A stretch of 64,000 bases of DNA from Nectonema munidae. Taxonomy: Eukaryota > Nematomorpha > Nectonematoida > Nectonematidae. Below the pieces are notes generated by a model, which worked only from the letters and a program-made list of their open reading frames with translations, made no database searches and was not told the DNA's origin. Position numbers and translations under genes: made by a program. This document shows, piece after piece, positions 44,333-56,376 of this stretch (position 1 is its first letter; the number at the start of each line of letters is the position of its first letter). The stretch spans positions 1,064,802 through 1,128,801 of the forward strand of contig JAUIRK010000928.1 of assembly GCA_030549495.1 (NCBI GenBank). Reading direction: 5' to 3'.

Positions 44333-44503
44333 GTGAAATAAGTGTGAGAGAGTGATATGGTATAAAAATAAAAATTTTAACTCTAATTAGTAAAGGTATA
44401 ATTAATAAGAGGTCCTGTTTGTAGATATTTCTCTAGGAGTAAATAATATTCGCCATTTTTAAAGATTGAGGGTGTTGTTGAATGAAAAGGGATCTGTTTG
44501 GGT

Positions 44504-45467
44504 GCGGACATACTAATTTTAGACAACGATTTTGTAAACACAATTTTTTGCAGTTAAAATCTTTAATTGATTTATTTCAAGGTATATTCTCGTTTTAAGA
44601 TTGATATGTATATCTTGAATCTGACTTCAGCGTGTATGATTAAAATTTGAAGGATTTAGGATCTTATCAACTGCAACACAACCATTTTCTAACAATTTCT
44701 TCGGCAATTTCTATTTTCAATATAATATGGCGATTTATTTTCCTTCAATATTCATATAAATTTATATTATTTTGAACATTTCTAGTTATATTCCAGAAGT
44801 TCATAGGTATATAAAATTTTTTGACAATCATATTTTTCGTTTATTCTAAACCTCATATAAATTTTATATTAGACTTACTAGTTATATTATAAAGTTATTA
44901 TAAAATAAAAACCTTCGAAACCGGTTTTTTTGTTTTCTACAAGTTTTTAAAATTTTTACCATAAACAATGGGAAAAATTTATTTAACGCTTTTACACCAT
45001 TTTTGAAAGTATACGTTTAATTCAAGGGCGTAAATGATAAAAATTTTTGGTGTGACGAGGAACGAAATTTCCATAAATTTTAATAATGAAATACACATTC
45101 CTATTTTTTAAAAATTCAATTTTTTGACGGGAGGGTGCGAGACGCTTTTTGCCCTCCTCTTTTAAAACATAAAATAAGGGGTTGTCGTCCACTCCATCTC
45201 TTCTCATGTATGTGCAACCCTACTATAATTATGCTAAAATAGCATTTATCTTTTGAAGTAACATCATTAAACTAGCTTAACAAAGTATAACTATCTTTTA
45301 ACACTATAATCATAATTTTTTCTTTACTTACTGCAACGTTAAATTACACCTGATTGAAAAATAAGATTTAACTTCAAAACCATACAAAAGTATATCTTTT
45401 GTATGTAATTTTTATCACATTATAATTTTTGATTACTTAGAGAACAACACTATGCATATTTTAAGGT
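44504..45467. other. AT-rich intergenic DNA
   Basis: No gene. A GC-richer patch near 45125-45160 (GACGGGAGGGTGCGAGACGC) may be part of a non-autonomous element. Nothing can be assigned. Confidence 0.4.
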
Positions 45468-45490
45468 AATTGTTCTACATAAGAACAATT
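45468..45490. repeat. Perfect 9-bp hairpin
   Basis: AATTGTTCT, five bases, AGAACAATT: a perfect inverted repeat just upstream of the MULE transposase relic. It may be chance in AT-rich DNA. Confidence 0.5.
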
Positions 45491-45559
45491 CAGGGGTGGT
45501 TTTTTTCATGGAAACAGTTCTGCGTGTTTAGTTTAGATTGTCAAGTGAGCAAGGGTTAG

Positions 45560-46440
45560 TTTCGTGTTTCAAGAGAAGAGACTTATTCGTAGGACAACTT
45601 CAGTTAGTCCTTGTTTCTTAGGGCCAATTTATTTGCATTGGAGTGGTGATTATGAATCATACTTCAATTTTTTCTCCCATATTTCCTTCTTAATCAATAA
45701 TAAAAGTGTTACTATTGGAACTGATGAAGAGAAAGCTCTAATTAAGGGTATCAGTAATGGATTTAAGGACGCTACAATTACCTTATGCACTAGGCATTTA
45801 GAACAAAATTTAAAGAGGCACAATGAAAAAAATAAAATTTTGAAAAATAAAGAATTCAAATTATTGCATAAACTTTTTTTTCATTTTCTGGGTTAGCAAA
45901 TGCAGCAAATCAATCCCAATTTGAGTACATCTCAAACAAAATTAGAGAGCAATATTTCGAAAAGTTTGGGAAATATTTGGACAATGAAATCGAAAAAATC
46001 TATACCTATGTTTTCGTGCCTCGTCAAAAAAATAAAAGTATTCCAAGCTTATGGACGAATAATATATGTGAATCAAAAAATCATATATTCAAGTTGAATC
46101 TAAATTGGAAACCACATAAAATTACGAATCTCATCAAGATGCTACATTAAGAAGTATTAAGAGATGAATTTCTTTTAAAGTCTGCATTAAGTAGCACAGG
46201 GGATTACGCTATCTGCGAAAATAATAATTTTCATACCCAGGTATGCTTGGAACGAGTATTCTGAAGAAAAAAAGAAAGCACATTTATTGCGTTTTTTTTT
46301 ATGAAAAATTGGTTCCATCAAATGTAATAATTTCTACTGATGAAAAGTTTATTCTTCCTCAATGTAGCCGTGTCGCTAAAAAGCCATCCCAAGTGAAGAG
46401 AATTAGAAATGCTAGAACTTTTTCTTTTAATAAAAAAAAG
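45560..46440 (+). pseudogene. MULE transposase core relic (element 3)
   Basis: Contains CFLGPIYLHWSGDYESYFNF, IGTDEEKAL with the second catalytic-type Asp, and CTRHLEQNLKRH (45564-45896). In a second register follow GLANAANQSQFEYISNKI, VFVPRQKN and TNNICESKNHIF (about 45893-46110), and then GDYAICENNNFH. The order and the DEEKAL, CxRHLxxN and TNNxxESxNH motifs fit the RNase H-like core and following region of animal Mutator-like transposases. The first catalytic Asp region is not found upstream. At least two frame breaks. No OTU gene is attached here. Confidence 0.7.
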
Positions 46441-46778
46441 AGAACTTAATTTTTGGTATCTTTTTTGCATGCCCTGCATAATTTTTTTTCGCTTTTTAAT
46501 GCATGTTTTCTTTTTTGCTTGCTAATATTATTACGCTAATGCTATGTTTATTATAATCATTTACCTATAATCGATTGGGCAACAATGAGTGGCTTTACTA
46601 ACCATGGTACCCCCGTCTTTAAAGGGATAATTCCCATTATATATAATATTGGGTGGGGGGACTCAAAAAGTAGATAATTTTATTAAATTATTTTCCTTAT
46701 TTCGGTATTTTGTTTTTAAATATGACATGTTTCATATTAAACAAAGACTTGGCTCTTAACATACAAGCTCCATTTCAG
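46441..46778. other. Spacer after the MULE relic
   Basis: AT-rich. ATTGGGTGGGGGGACTC followed by AAAAAGTAG near 46650-46675 could be the inverse of the CTTTTTACCC motif seen at the OTU-MULE edge, but the match is weak. No gene. Confidence 0.3.
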
Positions 46779-46886
46779 CTTGGGAAAAACGCAAAATGCT
46801 CCTGGACTCATATTCACGTTTCAATGATGTAAAGAGATCCAAAGAACTGTTCGATACATTGCTAGTTAACCTTAAAGATATTAAAG
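46779..46886 (+). other. Exon-like coding scrap, unrecognised
   Basis: A 108-nt stretch open in one frame (AWEKRKMLLDSYSRFNDV, then KRSKELFDTLLVNL), bounded by an acceptor-like CATTTCAG and a donor-like G|GTAGTC. A second possible acceptor (TTTTTTTGTAG, ending 46971) leads to a short continuation in the same phase (SNRKDNESILFLDI) and a stop. It reads like one or two exons of a real protein, host or transposon, but I do not recognise the family. Confidence 0.3.
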
Positions 46887-47959
46887 GTAGTCCTTTAAAT
46901 TTCTTTTTTGAAAAATTTGTAACTCAAAAATATATACTGTCTTAATCTTATTTTTTTATATTTTTTTGTAGCTAGCAACAGGAAAGACAACGAATCTATC
47001 CTATTTTTGGATATTTAAATGATATCCCTGTGCGACAGCCACGCTTTTAAATATAAAGTAATGACATGACCAACTCAAATGATTACGAACGTCACTACAC
47101 ATATCTACACAAAATCTTGGCGATCTATCTCTTAGTAAAGTGAACTCTTTGCTTGTCATTTACAACAATGGGATCTGTTGGAAAAGAGATGCTCCAACAA
47201 CAGTATTTGGGAAGCGTTCTAGAGACCTGGAACAATTTTTACCATTTCAGATAGCTAGAATTTGTAATGATATAATATTAATGTTCAATGCTCTTGTTTT
47301 TTCTAAAATCAAAGTCTGACATGTTTTAGATTAAAATCATTATGGATTATTTTCATAATTTAATATAAAAAAAATTAAAAATCCACGTTTGGATTGATTT
47401 ATTAAACTAAACCAGCATCGTATAAAATTTTTATTGTACCCTCAAGTAATTTATAATTTAGCTTTTGAAAATTTATATTACTATAGATTTAGAAACCATA
47501 ACACTTATATTTTATTGACTATTTTGGCGTATAAAGCGCATTAATGTTTTGAGCAATGGAGCTTTGAGTTGTATAACGCGCGTTACCATTTTCAGTAATA
47601 TAGCTTTAAAAAATTTTCTTGTATAAAGTTTTTCTTTTAATTAATTAAAACGACCTTACTCACAAAACTAACCTTTCATAACCATATTGAACGATGGCTT
47701 CACCCTATGGCGTGGCGTAATATATGTGTCTCCCCTATTTTGCCTTTTGGATTCTCAGACTACTAAACAAATAGTATAGAGACAAGTATCAGAAAGTTAG
47801 TAATATATTGCTAGATTTGTTTATACCCTATCTTCTCTTCAAATATGTAGGAAACTTCAGTAGGTGAAACATTATAAAAAAGTTTCTTTTCATAAATAAA
47901 TTTTTACAAAACCGATTGCATTGATAAAAATTAACATTTACTCGTACTATGCTATTTGA

Positions 47960-48303
47960 GAATCGCTTATCGAAAAGTTTGAGTTGAAATGTTTTGCAGT
48001 GTTCAATCCTACATCTTATATTGATTTTGACAATTTGAAGAACAAAACTGATCTTTTCTTGTGAAACGCTTTTTATAGCAAAAGATTTGATGACAATAAA
48101 TCCATAAGTTATGTAGATCTTGTGACCTATAGGCTCAATAATTTTGAATACAATATAGGCAAATGTAATATTTATTTTGGTGTGAACCCGTTTACTGAGA
48201 GTCCAAGATTCACATACGATGAGTTTGAAAAAAAACCCACAAGAATGTTAAAAACAGAAATGGGTATTACACACTTTATAATCTTATCAAATGCTGCAAG
48301 ATG
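47960..48303 (+). other. Coding-like stretch with one in-frame stop, unrecognised
   Basis: One frame reads SLIEKFELKCFAVFNPTSYI, then a TGA (about 48062), then KRFDDNKSISYVDLVTYRLN and NPFTESPRFTYDEFEKKPTR to a stop at 48303. A different register continues NLIKCCKMIPNAVKAEA. Its low stop density in AT-rich DNA and its mixed composition suggest a pseudogene fragment. No family assigned. Confidence 0.3.
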
Positions 48304-48439
48304 ATTCCAAATGCTGTTAAAGCCGAGGCAGCGAATAAAGATAAACTCTTATTCTCTTGAAAGTGTCTCAAAAGGCAATCATCTCAAGACTCTGACAGGA
48401 AATCTTTAGATCTGCCTTCTCTTCGCGTAGTTATTACAA

Positions 48440-48945
48440 ACTAAATGATCTAGAGGTAAAAATTAGGGAGTTGACGCTTTAACCTACAGCTTCTAGTAAA
48501 ACAAACTCGTTAGTCTTGGCGGACAATTGTTCTGGGAGAAAATAACTCTGAGTACAAATTACCACTGCCTTGTGGTTTAAGGTCAAGGAAGAGCAAAGGC
48601 TAAAGATTTCCAATCCTGAAAACAAAATGATTAGCGTCACGAAGGTCATTCGGCCATAAAACCTTTGCTCTATTTACTTAATAAAATGATACGGACAAAC
48701 AAAGAGGTGGGTACAGCTCAAAGTACTCCATGGGCTTGCCTACATCAAAAAAATGTTGGAAAAATTTGCAAGAGACGAGAGAAAGACTGGAGGCAACCAA
48801 AAAGATGGAGAGATGGACTGAAGGAGCGACTACAGGAGCTTGGACTCCACCGATATGTCGCAATGGACAGAGTGAAGTGGAGACAGCGGATCTTAACCAC
48901 CCACTCCCAACTAGATCACTCTTCATTGTTATGATATAAAGATAA
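48440..48945 (+). mobile_element. Internally deleted, non-autonomous RTE derivative
   Basis: The first 330 bp align with the 5' UTR of the RTE at 10932 (shared TTGTTCTxGGAGAAAATAAC, ACAAATTACCACTGCCTTGT and AGTACTCCxTGGG). It then jumps directly to the RTE C-terminal coding end, here PKRWRDGLKERLQELGLHRY and VKWRQRI, matching LRWRDDLKRS..LWRNRI of the full element. Endonuclease and RT (about 2.7 kb) are absent. It ends near ATGATATAAAGATA. Keeping both ends and losing the middle is the architecture of a SINE-like parasite of an RTE. No target duplication was found. Confidence 0.78.
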
Positions 48946-50944
48946 ATATCTTACCACTAAAGATTATCTAGCTTTAAAAAACGCAAAATCAAAGCCTTGA
49001 GTTCTAAACAATAAATATACAATTTTCGAAAGTTAAAATAATATAAGTTCGTATTATATTGTCAAATTATTTGGCATAAAACTTTGCCTCACTAAGAAAA
49101 AATTAGTATTGTTTTTTTAATTCAATCCATTATTATCCTTATATATTTCGAAAATACACGCAGTTGAGAAAAACTGTGTGTATATAATAAAAAGGATATG
49201 TTAAAACAATCTGAACAAAAGCAAAAATGATAAAGTTTTCATAGTTAGATTAGGAAAAGAAAAGTTGTATTTTTTACAATACTTCAGTGCCTTTTTAACC
49301 TCAATAGTGCTCGACATCCCCCATTTAAATTATATCAACTTGATAAAGACTACGAACTTACAATAAACAGATTTACAAATATTCCGCCTATAAGAGCCAA
49401 AAACAAAAAAAAGAAATTTTAACATGTTCATCCGTCCTGTTTAATTCGCTGCCACGAAACATAAGAAAAATTATAAGACTCCTCTTGCTCAAACAAGAAC
49501 TTTTTTCCACTTTATTCATCAAAGCAACATCCATTAATATTTTTTCCTCATATAACACAATTATAAAAATATATTTACATTTACACTTTATGTTACTCAA
49601 GCGAATTTTATCACTACAAACCTTGGTTTGATTTTAATAAATTCATTCTCATTCTCTAATAAAACTTGCCCCTGCAACACTTATATAACTGATTAAAACT
49701 TTTTAATTTTGTAAAATTTGTATAATTTAGTTTGCCTTTAAAAATTGTTATATATCAAGGAAATTTTTTCTTTCTTTTTTATGTATGAATTTTTTTTAGA
49801 TATTTTTATAATTAATTTATCCAATTTATCGAGTATTTCGGGGTAGGTGTAAAATAAGCTGCAAAAGTAAAGCCTGATTTCGAATAAACGAAAAGAGATA
49901 ACAGAGTGAAAATTTACTTACATATAAAACTCGAGTCTCTAATTCAGAAAAAAATCAAATCAAGTTATATATATTAAAAAAACATTATATTTTAGTGATA
50001 ATAAGTCAAAATTTATGGATTTGTCTTCCATTTCTGTTACCTCGATGGTGGCAATAATGTCTATGCGAATTAATTTATGTAAAAAAATATATTTTCATTT
50101 TAAAAAATTAATTTTCAAAAATATTTAGTTAAATTTTTAATTTCTTTAATCTTTTTATTGTCTTTTGTTTTTAAAGATGATCTTTATTCAAAATATCAAA
50201 TAAAAAATATATTTATTATATTATTTTTATATTATTATTATTGATTTGAGAATAGATAAAGCTCGTCAAAGATAAGCGTTAACGATAAATGCTCACGTAC
50301 AGCCACTAGATGCAAATTCAAACCTCAAAGTTTGAACATAAAAGTGGAACTGAGACTTCAATAGAAGAAAGAGGTCTTTTACACTGTGTACGCTGAATTA
50401 TGATGATCAAATACAAGAGTACATACAATTTCTAGTTTTAACTAACACCTTGTATGCAGAATTAAGTATATATTTATTTTGATATGATTTAATTCACTTA
50501 ATATACTGAGCACTTCTTTTGTCATCACTTTCTTAAATATGCTGAGCACTTCTTTTCATTTGGATCTTTCTAACTACAAATATATCGTGATTTTAATAAA
50601 CAATTTTGCAGATCTGATTGTGATATTTTTTAAAAATTACTATCCTGTCAAAAAATTTATTAAATCAAGAAATTTCGAAATTAAAAACAATAATAAATTT
50701 TAAATGCATAATTTTTCAATAAATATAGTATTTATTTACTTAATACACCATTTTATGATGTATAATCTGTCAGTAAATTAATTTTCACATGTAACCTAAC
50801 TGACAAATTTACTTTCACCGGAGAAGCTATCTGAATAATTTCATATTTTCTAAAATACTTAATTTTACATAACTACACCAACATCAATGAATTTTTAAGG
50901 GAGTTTACCCTTACCTTTAATGTTTATAATATTTTAATATCTAC
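48946..50944. other. Gene-poor AT-rich DNA
   Basis: No gene or array recognised. A short direct repeat (GCTGAGCACTTCTTTT-like) occurs near 50507 and 50538. Confidence 0.4.
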
Positions 50945-51560
50945 CAAAAAGTCGAGTCTTTGGGATCCAAAAAATCCTTTAAGTTATCCGAAGTTCGAGT
51001 TAAACGAATGATCAGTATCATATATTTTCTTGAATGAATAGCAGTTCTGTGATACTTCCAGGTACAAATTTAAGGGAGCAAAACCTCAAAAAAAATTGAA
51101 TTCATTTTATTTTATAAAAAAATAACGAGAGTATATATACAAAATTACGATAATTTACGTTGAAAAGGGCATAAAATTTTGTGCCTACACGCTTAAAGAT
51201 AATAATAAAATATGGTACAATAATTCAAAGCAAATCATAGGGCTGCAAATATCTCAGCGCTGAAAATGCCTTACAACGAAATGAATGAAAGCATGTGTAA
51301 TTCACACTTTTATTGATTTTTCATAAAAACTTTGTATTCAAAGCCTCTGAAATATATTGCAACATGATGAACTGCAATTCACAGATAGCATTGAAATTTT
51401 TATCCCGAATAATTTAAGTTATAAATTGATATCAGAAAAAACATGAATTACTTCGATTTAACCGAAAATTTCACCTATCTGATTTTGAGTTAAACGAAAA
51501 TTTAGCATGTGTAGATATGACTGAGACGGGTACAGCGACTCGAGTTATCGAGAGCTTACT
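50945..51560. mobile_element. Possible pogo/Tc1-type MITE
   Basis: TTATCCGAAGTTCGAGTTAA near 50982 and TTTAACCGAAAATT plus GAGTTAAACGAAAA near 51457-51505 resemble pogo/Tigger ends, and CGAGTC recurs in inverted orientation at both limits. No exact terminal repeat, TA duplication or transposase. Weak. Confidence 0.22.
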
Positions 51561-51936
51561 ACTAGATGTTTATCTATAAACTATTATGCTAGGATAAATT
51601 TAAAATGATATCTAAATATAAAAACTTTCATTTTATTAAATTGTCAATTTTTATAAATATTATAATATTTATTTTCAAATTGGAATTTTTCAAAAACTTT
51701 ACGTAACGATTCACTCCAACTAAATCATAGCCGCTCAAATTTTTTGAATTTAAATATAAATTTTTATATTGTATTTTATCCTTTATTTATCTATTTATTT
51801 ATAATAAATATATCTATAAAATATCTATTTATTTATTTTTTTTAATTTTCCACTTATTATGTCTCTTGAATCTCTAAATACAATTATATATAACTATATA
51901 TAAAGATTTTATTTTCTTTCTATATATTTATACTTA
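51561..51936. other. AT-rich leader upstream of the CR1/Jockey-group LINE
   Basis: May include the 5' UTR of the LINE. TTTTCTTTCT at 51912-51921 recurs at 56367-56376 and is a possible but low-complexity target duplication. Confidence 0.35.
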
Positions 51937-52971
51937 ATGTGTGATTCAGATATTCATAAGGTAATTGAAGTCGCAAAATTAGGAGGTATAAAATCTCTTC
52001 TAAGTCGAGATATTTCTAAAGAAAGCTTAGGTAATGCTCTTATTTATTTAATTGATAAACAACATTCAGAATCTATGATTGATATAAGCAACAAACTCGA
52101 TAATATTGGAACTAAGATAACAGAGCTAAGTAGCCTGTCTACCAACTCTGGTTTATCATCTAAAAGTCAATTATCGTATAGCCAAGTAGTTGAAAATAGT
52201 TCTAAAACCAAGAAAGTCTATAATTATAAGCCTTCTTTATCAGTTAAGATTCCCAAGTTTTTTGATAATTCTAATGAAAATTTTACATCATGTATAAACA
52301 AAAAACTTAAGCCAGCCTATAATAAACTGTGTTTAAAAAACTGTAAAAAGACTAATGATAATTCTTTAATTCTTGAGACCTCTAATGATAATAATTTAGT
52401 TCATCTTAAATCTGTCTTAACTGCTAATTACTTCGAATTTGAAGATGTAAAACAAAAATTGCCTTATTTTTGTTTGAAAAATATCCCAAATGAGATGAAT
52501 TTTGACAAAATAAAGGAATTTATCTCTAGTCAGAATAATATAAAATTAGAAGATATTTTAAACATGTTTAAGCTACCAACCATTTCTAAGTCGCATTATA
52601 ATATAGCTATTAAGTTTAGTAAGGCATCGATCAAGTTATTATTTCCCAATAAACATATATATATTGGATGTTATGCATTTAATTTAGAACTTCTTCGTTC
52701 ATTTGTTAAAATTTGTTATAAATGTAACAAGTTTGATCATATTGCTTCAGATTGCAGATCCAGTACACCCGTTTGTAGATATTGTAGTTTAGATCATTCT
52801 TCTAAAGACTGTTGTAAATCAAATCCTGTTATCTGTTCTAGATGTTCAAGTTTTAAATTACCTTTTTCACATATATGCAACTCTAGTGACTGTACATCCC
52901 TTAATTCTGAAAAAGAAAAGCGTAATATAATGAACGAATTGAATCTTAAGTATATTTTAGATGAATATTAA
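51937..52971 (+). CDS. LINE ORF1 with cysteine knuckles (CR1/Jockey-group)
   Basis: 344 residues, intact from ATG 51937. An N-terminal serine/asparagine-rich part is followed by an RRM-like middle (FCLKNIPNEMNFDKIKEFIS). At the C-terminus come CYKCNKFDHIASDC (CX2CX4HX4C), CRYCSLDHSSKDC (one residue shorter between C and H) and the variant CSRCSS...H. Such proteins bind the element RNA. Its last 11 nt, ATGAATATTAA, contain the ORF2 start, so the two ORFs overlap in different frames. Confidence 0.9.
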   Translation: MCDSDIHKVIEVAKLGGIKSLLSRDISKESLGNALIYLIDKQHSESMIDISNKLDNIGTKITELSSLSTNSGLSSKSQLSYSQVVENSSKTKKVYNYKPSLSVKIPKFFDNSNENFTSCINKKLKPAYNKLCLKNCKKTNDNSLILETSNDNNLVHLKSVLTANYFEFEDVKQKLPYFCLKNIPNEMNFDKIKEFISSQNNIKLEDILNMFKLPTISKSHYNIAIKFSKASIKLLFPNKHIYIGCYAFNLELLRSFVKICYKCNKFDHIASDCRSSTPVCRYCSLDHSSKDCCKSNPVICSRCSSFKLPFSHICNSSDCTSLNSEKEKRNIMNELNLKYILDEY

Positions 52972-55900
52972 TGATGTCATTTCCTTGAATGAAAGTAATA
53001 ATTTTTCTTGTAGTTTAAATTGTCGTAAGAGTATTAATAAACTAATGAAATTTGATGAATTTTCTAACTGTAATGAAAAATTTTTTGACTTGTTTTTCGC
53101 TTCACATTTTAAAGACCAGTGTATGTTATATGACTTTAATTCATCTAAATTTGCCAATCTATATACAAATTTAAACTTGTTTAATTTTAATGTAATTAGT
53201 CTTAACATCCAATCCCTGAAACCAAAATATGATTTGTTAAAATATCTGATTTCCATATTCGAATCACATAACAATTATCCTCTTCACGTCATTTGTCTTC
53301 AGGAACTTTGGATAGATAAAATTAAATTTAGATCCTTCGAAATAGAAAACTATAAGTTTGTTTTTATGCCACCTATGCTTAGCTCTCATAGCGGATTAGG
53401 ATTTTATGTTCATAATAGTGTAAAATTCACAATTTGCAATAGTGTTCACTCTAGCAATTTTTTTGAAGTTTTTACCATTTCTATTTCATTAGATAAATAT
53501 AACAGCATATTTATTAACAATATTTATCGTAAGCCCACATTAGTTCATAGCAATATTGAAGCATTCTTCTATGACTTTGAGTATTTCCTGACTAATTATA
53601 AGCATGATTTCAAATCGAGTGTTTTTTTAGGTGATTTTAATTTTGATCTTCGCAAAATTGATAATGACAGATTTGTCCAAGCCTTTATGGATATTATGCT
53701 GTCATATGGTTTTCAACCGTTAATATCTAAATTAACAAGACCTAACAGTGAAACTATATTAGATAATATATACGCTCCGACATCTTATTATCAAAACAAA
53801 GCTTTTAATATTTTATTTGATATATCCGATCACCTACCTATTTTAGCGACATTTAAAGTTTCGTTTAACATTAACAAGTACCCATTAAAAAAAAGTTTGA
53901 TAAAAATTCCTTTTTGCTTGATATTGCTAATTTTAATTGGTATCACTACCTGAAGCATGACTTTGACAATCCTAATAATTATTTTGAAAAATTTAATACT
54001 ATGCTTTCAAGCTTTGTAAATAGCAATACAAAACTGATAAAATCAAGTAGAGCGTCTTATTATACCAACCCTAAAAATCCCTGGATTGACAAACATATAC
54101 TGAATTTAATTAGACAACGTAATTTGATTTTTTTTAAACTGAAGACCAAATTTTGTACTGATTTGAAACATAAGTATATTTCAATTAGAAATGAAATAAA
54201 ATATAAGATTAAATCACTAAAAATTCAATTTTTCAAGGAAACATTTTCGAATAAGTCATGTCCTAAACAAATTTGGCAAGAGATTAATAAATTGATCAAT
54301 CCCTCTATTGATTCGAATATTGTGTTGAGAATTGACAATAAATTGATTGATAATAGTCATACTATATCTAACTATTTTAATTATAAGTTTTCTCATTCTA
54401 TCGCATGTTCTAAACCTGTAGGTGACTTCTCAAATTATGTGAAGCAATCTTCCATCCACTTTGACTACCAAAAGTTTTCCATGAATGACATTCTTTTAGC
54501 AGTAAAAGATATCAAAATGAATCATTCTGCTGATGCTTACGGTCTCTCAATTTCTCATATAAAAATTTGTATTAATATTATTGCTAAATTCATGTTAATT
54601 GGCTACAATTCTTGCTTGGAATATTCCATTTTCCCTGATTCTTTTAAACTTAGCATAGTTCACCCAATCTTCAAAAAAGGGGATAAAAATAACCCAGACA
54701 ATTACCGCCCTATCTCTATAGTACCAATTTTGTCTAAAATATTTGAAAAGTTATTGTATTCTCAACTAGTTTCTTTTTTTGAAAGTAATGAAATACTATA
54801 TAAATTTCAATTTGGCTTCCGTAATCTCCACAACACACAGTCACTTCTTATTTGTTTAATCGATGAAATTATTCAGAATTTTGAGTCAGGTCAAAGTGTG
54901 CTTACATTTTTCATTGATTTCTCAAGAGCCTTTGATAATGTTTCTCACTCTATTTTACTGAAAAAACTTGCCCTTTATGGTATCGGCACTAAATCTCTAT
55001 CTCTTTTATCTTCTTACTTTTACCATAGACGCCAAACAGTAATTGTTGATAAATTTCATTCTAACGTTTTGCCCGTCACGTGTGGGGTTCCACAGGGTTC
55101 GATACTCGGCCCGTTGATGTTTCTTATATATCTAAATGATATACATAATTCAAATGTTCATTTAAAATTTTTCATATTCGCTGATGATTTAACTATAACC
55201 TTACCCATTGCACACAATAAAACTCTAGAATACGTTATACAGCAAACGGATAAACTTTTTGAGTGGTGTCAAGCTAACTGTATGACGATTAATTACGAAA
55301 AATCCAAGGCTATGCTTTTTAATAGGAAAAAATCTCTAAAGCTTGACTTTTCTAATTTTGTTTTTGATCTAGTTAAAAGTTACACTTTATTAGGCATAGT
55401 TATAGATGATGATTTAAAATGGAAGCGACACATTTCATATACTAACACTAAATTAAGTAAAATCATAGGTATTTTTAAATGTTATAATAATTTCTTTCCT
55501 ACAGACACTAAAATTTTGTTATATAATTCATTTTTTCTATCATATATAAATTATGGCATACTAGTTTGGGGACACCAAAATCTTTCTTTACTATATAAGT
55601 CACAAAAAAAAGTTTTAAGACTAATTTTTAATACACATTATATCGCGCATACTGATGAGCTTTTTTATAAATCAAACATATTGAAAATTGCTGACCTATT
55701 TTATTATAACCTACTACTTTTTACCTATAAACTATTTAACAATTATCTACCTAAAATATTTAACTCTTTCATTTGTTTTAACGATGATCTTAATATGTAT
55801 TATAATTTACGTGACAATAATAAAGCAGTGATGCCATTTTATAAAACCAAAGCAAATTCCCAGTCTATTAAATATAAATTACCACATTGTTGGAACTCCA

Positions 55901-56028
55901 TCCTACCTAATTCATGCTATATATACATGCCCATCAGTCTCTTCAAAAAAACAATTAAACAACATTATATAAATCATTATAATACTCAGTGTAATATAAA
56001 AAAATGTTTTTCTTGTCATCGAACCTAA
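52961..56028 (+). pseudogene. LINE ORF2, endonuclease-RT (CR1/Jockey-group), one frameshift
   Basis: From ATG 52961 (MNINDVISLNE). The endonuclease has LNIQSLKPKYD, ICLQELW, FLGDFNFDLR and SDHLPILATF, ending about 53870. A run of eight A (about 53887-53894) breaks the frame: before it the reading is KYPLKK, after it the other register gives LLDIANFNWYHYLKHDF. The RT follows with NYRPISIVP, FFIDFSRAFDNVSH, CGVPQGSILGP and FADDLTIT, then the thumb and a conserved C-terminus (LPHCWNSILP). The second open part runs to 56028. One indel is the only defect seen. Confidence 0.9.
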
Positions 56029-56376
56029 ATATACGTTATAAATGTATATCCGTCATTTATGTGCATAATACTTACATATATATACTCAATTTAATTTATA
56101 TAAATACATATATCTATGTAATTTGTTTGTCTTATCATCCTTTCTGGAAATTTTGAAATTGTAATTTTTATATCAATGCTATGATATACATAGTTACTAA
56201 CGTAATGTTTGGGTTGTTTTCTTTCCAGCGGCTTTCTGGCCTTTAGAAGCTCCTGCTCTCAAATATAAAAAGAGATTTTTATATCAAATTTCAATATTTT
56301 ATTTTACTATAATGTACTTTGTGTGCTATCATGTTGATTTTTGTTGCGAATAAATTCTTTTCTTCTTTTTCTTTCT

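Larger units (their letters stand above)
39409..44491 (-). mobile_element. I/R1/LOA-like LINE, copy 3, full length with 12-bp target duplication
   Basis: Same layout as copy 1: 5' UTR of about 160 nt, ORF1, ORF2, 3' UTR with the shared GCTTTCCAGC region and a TACC tail. ATCTGTTTGGGT flanks it at 39397-39408 and 44492-44503. Protein sequence differs from copy 1 in about half the positions, so they are separate subfamilies. Only two frameshifts were found, one per ORF. Confidence 0.9.
51937..56366 (+). mobile_element. CR1/Jockey-group LINE, nearly complete
   Basis: Two ORFs in series: ORF1 with zinc knuckles, ORF2 with endonuclease and RT but no RNase H, and about 340 nt of 3' UTR ending after an AATAAA at 56349-56354. 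The lack of RNase H and the GVPQGSILGP and FADDLT motifs place it in the CR1/Jockey/L2 assemblage, distinct from the I-like LINEs in the window. The right end is set at the possible duplication TTTTCTTTCT (56367-56376), which is low-complexity, so both limits are tentative. Confidence 0.8.

Noticed and set aside
46640-46680. Right terminal repeat of the third MULE relic
   Set aside because: CTACTTTTTGAGTCCCCCC on the minus strand only loosely resembles the CTTTTTACCC edge; too weak to annotate.
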